From Microcaldota archaeon (lineage in GTDB: Archaea > Micrarchaeota > Micrarchaeia > Micrarchaeales > Micrarchaeaceae): 6,798 bases of DNA. The stretch is taken from contig JAJYEJ010000004.1 in NCBI GenBank assembly GCA_021785805.1, positions 1 to 6,798 of the forward strand. Direction: 5' to 3'. The translations under genes and the position numbers were made by a program. The notes beneath the pieces were generated by a model. That model made no database searches and was not told the DNA's origin. It saw only the letters and a program-made list of their open reading frames with translations. Positions 5,813-6,798 of the stretch are shown here, in pieces (position 1 is the stretch's first letter; every line of letters starts with the position of its first letter).

Positions 5813-6798
5813 ATGGTGGAGATAAAATTCGAGAGGCTCATCACAAGGGGCTTAGCCCTGCGCCTTTCGAAGGAGCTCGACATGGCAGGTATGAAGACCT
5901 CGGTGAACAGGATCCTCGAGATCACCGTAATATCGACATTCCTGCTTTTCTTGGGGCCGGTGGTGGCGCTCAAGCTCCTAGGCTACAGCGCAGTTATCGC
6001 GGCCGTGGGCGGCATCGTAGGGCTGGTGGTGCCCTCCGTGGTCCTGTACATGTATCTCGAATATATAATAGACCAGAGGAAGACCAAGCTCGAGAACATG
6101 CTGCCCGACTTCCTCCAGATAGCGGCGGCGAACCTGAGGAGCGGAATCTCGCTCGAACGCGCCCTGCTTCTGGCGGCAAGGCCGGAGTTCAGCTTCCTTG
6201 CAGATGACATAAAGGAGATGAACAGGAGGATATTCTCCGGGGAGACGCTTGATGCTGCGTTACAGCAGTTCGCCAAGGGCTACAGGTCTTATCAATTGCA
6301 GCACGCGATAAGGATGATGGTCGAGGCGCTGAGATACGGAGGCGCCATGGCAGACCTGCTGGCGCAGATATCGAAAGACTTAAGGAACCAGCAGATAATG
6401 CAGAAGGAGATAGCCGGACAGCTCCTGATGTATTCGATATTCGTCGCGTTCGCCGGGTTGGTAGCCGCCCCGGTGCTGTACGGGCTTACGACCCAGATGA
6501 TCGTTGTGACCGATAACGTGTGGAGCGGGATACTCAAGTCGAATCCCGGAGGTTTGCCCACAACGGGTATAGGATTCCTCAAGCCGAGCCCACCGAAGAT
6601 AAGCCCGGGTGTCTACAAGGACTTCTCTTACCTCGCGATATTGATGATAACCGGATTCGCCAGCCTGATCATGTCAGCCATATCGACAGGGTCTCCGATC
6701 AAGGGGGCGAAGTACCTTCCTGTCTTCGTCATAGGCGGCTTGATAATATACACCATTGTCCAGGCAGTGATAGCCGGGCTGTTCGCCAGCATAGGCAC
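5813..6798 (+). CDS. Second TadC-type platform membrane protein (3' end cut by window)
   Basis: The frame is open from ATG 5813 to the window edge, giving 328 complete codons and two extra bases, with no stop reached. It is a second T2SSF/TadC-family protein, clearly different in sequence from its upstream neighbour. There is a short amphipathic start (1-30). Membrane segments are likely at about 33-57 and 60-85. The cytosolic T2SSF domain runs about 90-200, with NLRSGISLERAL (107-118) corresponding to SLRSGMPLFNAI in the neighbour, then FSGETLDAALQQFA. Membrane helices follow at about 203-230, 271-293 and 301-326. A Gly/Pro-rich segment of about 40 residues (233-270, containing NPGGLPTTGIGF and KPSPPKISPG) lies between two of these helices. 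It probably pairs with the first platform protein, as paired platform proteins do in Tad and haloarchaeal pili. By TadC length, probably little of the C-terminus is missing. Confidence 0.9.
   Translation, partial: MVEIKFERLITRGLALRLSKELDMAGMKTSVNRILEITVISTFLLFLGPVVALKLLGYSAVIAAVGGIVGLVVPSVVLYMYLEYIIDQRKTKLENMLPDFLQIAAANLRSGISLERALLLAARPEFSFLADDIKEMNRRIFSGETLDAALQQFAKGYRSYQLQHAIRMMVEALRYGGAMADLLAQISKDLRNQQIMQKEIAGQLLMYSIFVAFAGLVAAPVLYGLTTQMIVVTDNVWSGILKSNPGGLPTTGIGFLKPSPPKISPGVYKDFSYLAILMITGFASLIMSAISTGSPIKGAKYLPVFVIGGLIIYTIVQAVIAGLFASIG

Noticed and set aside
1..6798. CRISPR arrays, insertion sequences, integrase genes or att sites
   Set aside because: I saw no regularly spaced direct repeats, transposase motifs or terminal inverted repeats. 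A tRNA gene is a common integration target, but no partial duplicate of its 3' end occurs within the window.

Overview
The window looks archaeal. Supporting signs are TATA-like boxes about 25-35 bases ahead of leaderless or nearly leaderless start codons, GGTG-type ribosome binding sites at internal operon starts, heavy use of ATA (Ile) and AGG (Arg) codons, a tRNA-Gln with an A1:U72 pair, and archaeal-style secretion ATPase and TadC-type platform proteins. The style (compact genes, a small helical protein inside a pilus-type cluster, a winged-helix/coiled-coil gene ahead of the ATPase) resembles DPANN genomes, perhaps Micrarchaeota-like. That lineage call is inference.

Layout. Positions 19-94 (minus strand) hold an intact tRNA-Gln(CTG) with an encoded CCA end. 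A 64-base divergent spacer with a TATA-like box separates it from a plus-strand M50 (site-2-type) membrane metalloprotease gene at 159-854. An 86-base spacer follows, with a clear TATTTAAA box and a small inverted repeat, and leads into a five-gene run on the plus strand from 941 to beyond the window end. The genes are: (1) an N-terminal winged-helix-like domain on a long coiled coil; (2) a complete GspE/VirB11/CpaF-superfamily secretion ATPase; (3) an unrecognised soluble helical protein with a Gln/Pro-rich linker; (4) a TadC/PilC-type platform membrane protein with a long Pro/Gln/Ala-rich cytosolic tail; (5) a second, divergent TadC-type platform protein, cut by the window edge. Junctions are tight (19-base gap, about 5-base gap, 4-base ATGA overlap, 7-base gap), so genes 1-5 very likely form one operon.

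How they fit. The ATPase and the two platform proteins are the core motor of an archaeal type IV pilus-like or Tad-like machine that assembles surface filaments or moves protein across the membrane. The coiled-coil protein and the small helical protein have no function I can name. Their positions, first in the operon and wedged between ATPase and platform, suggest lineage-specific cytosolic partners of the motor. No pilin, prepilin peptidase or secretin-like gene is visible here. The protease gene has its own promoter-like box, and no functional link to the operon is shown.

There is no gene-free stretch longer than about 100 bases.
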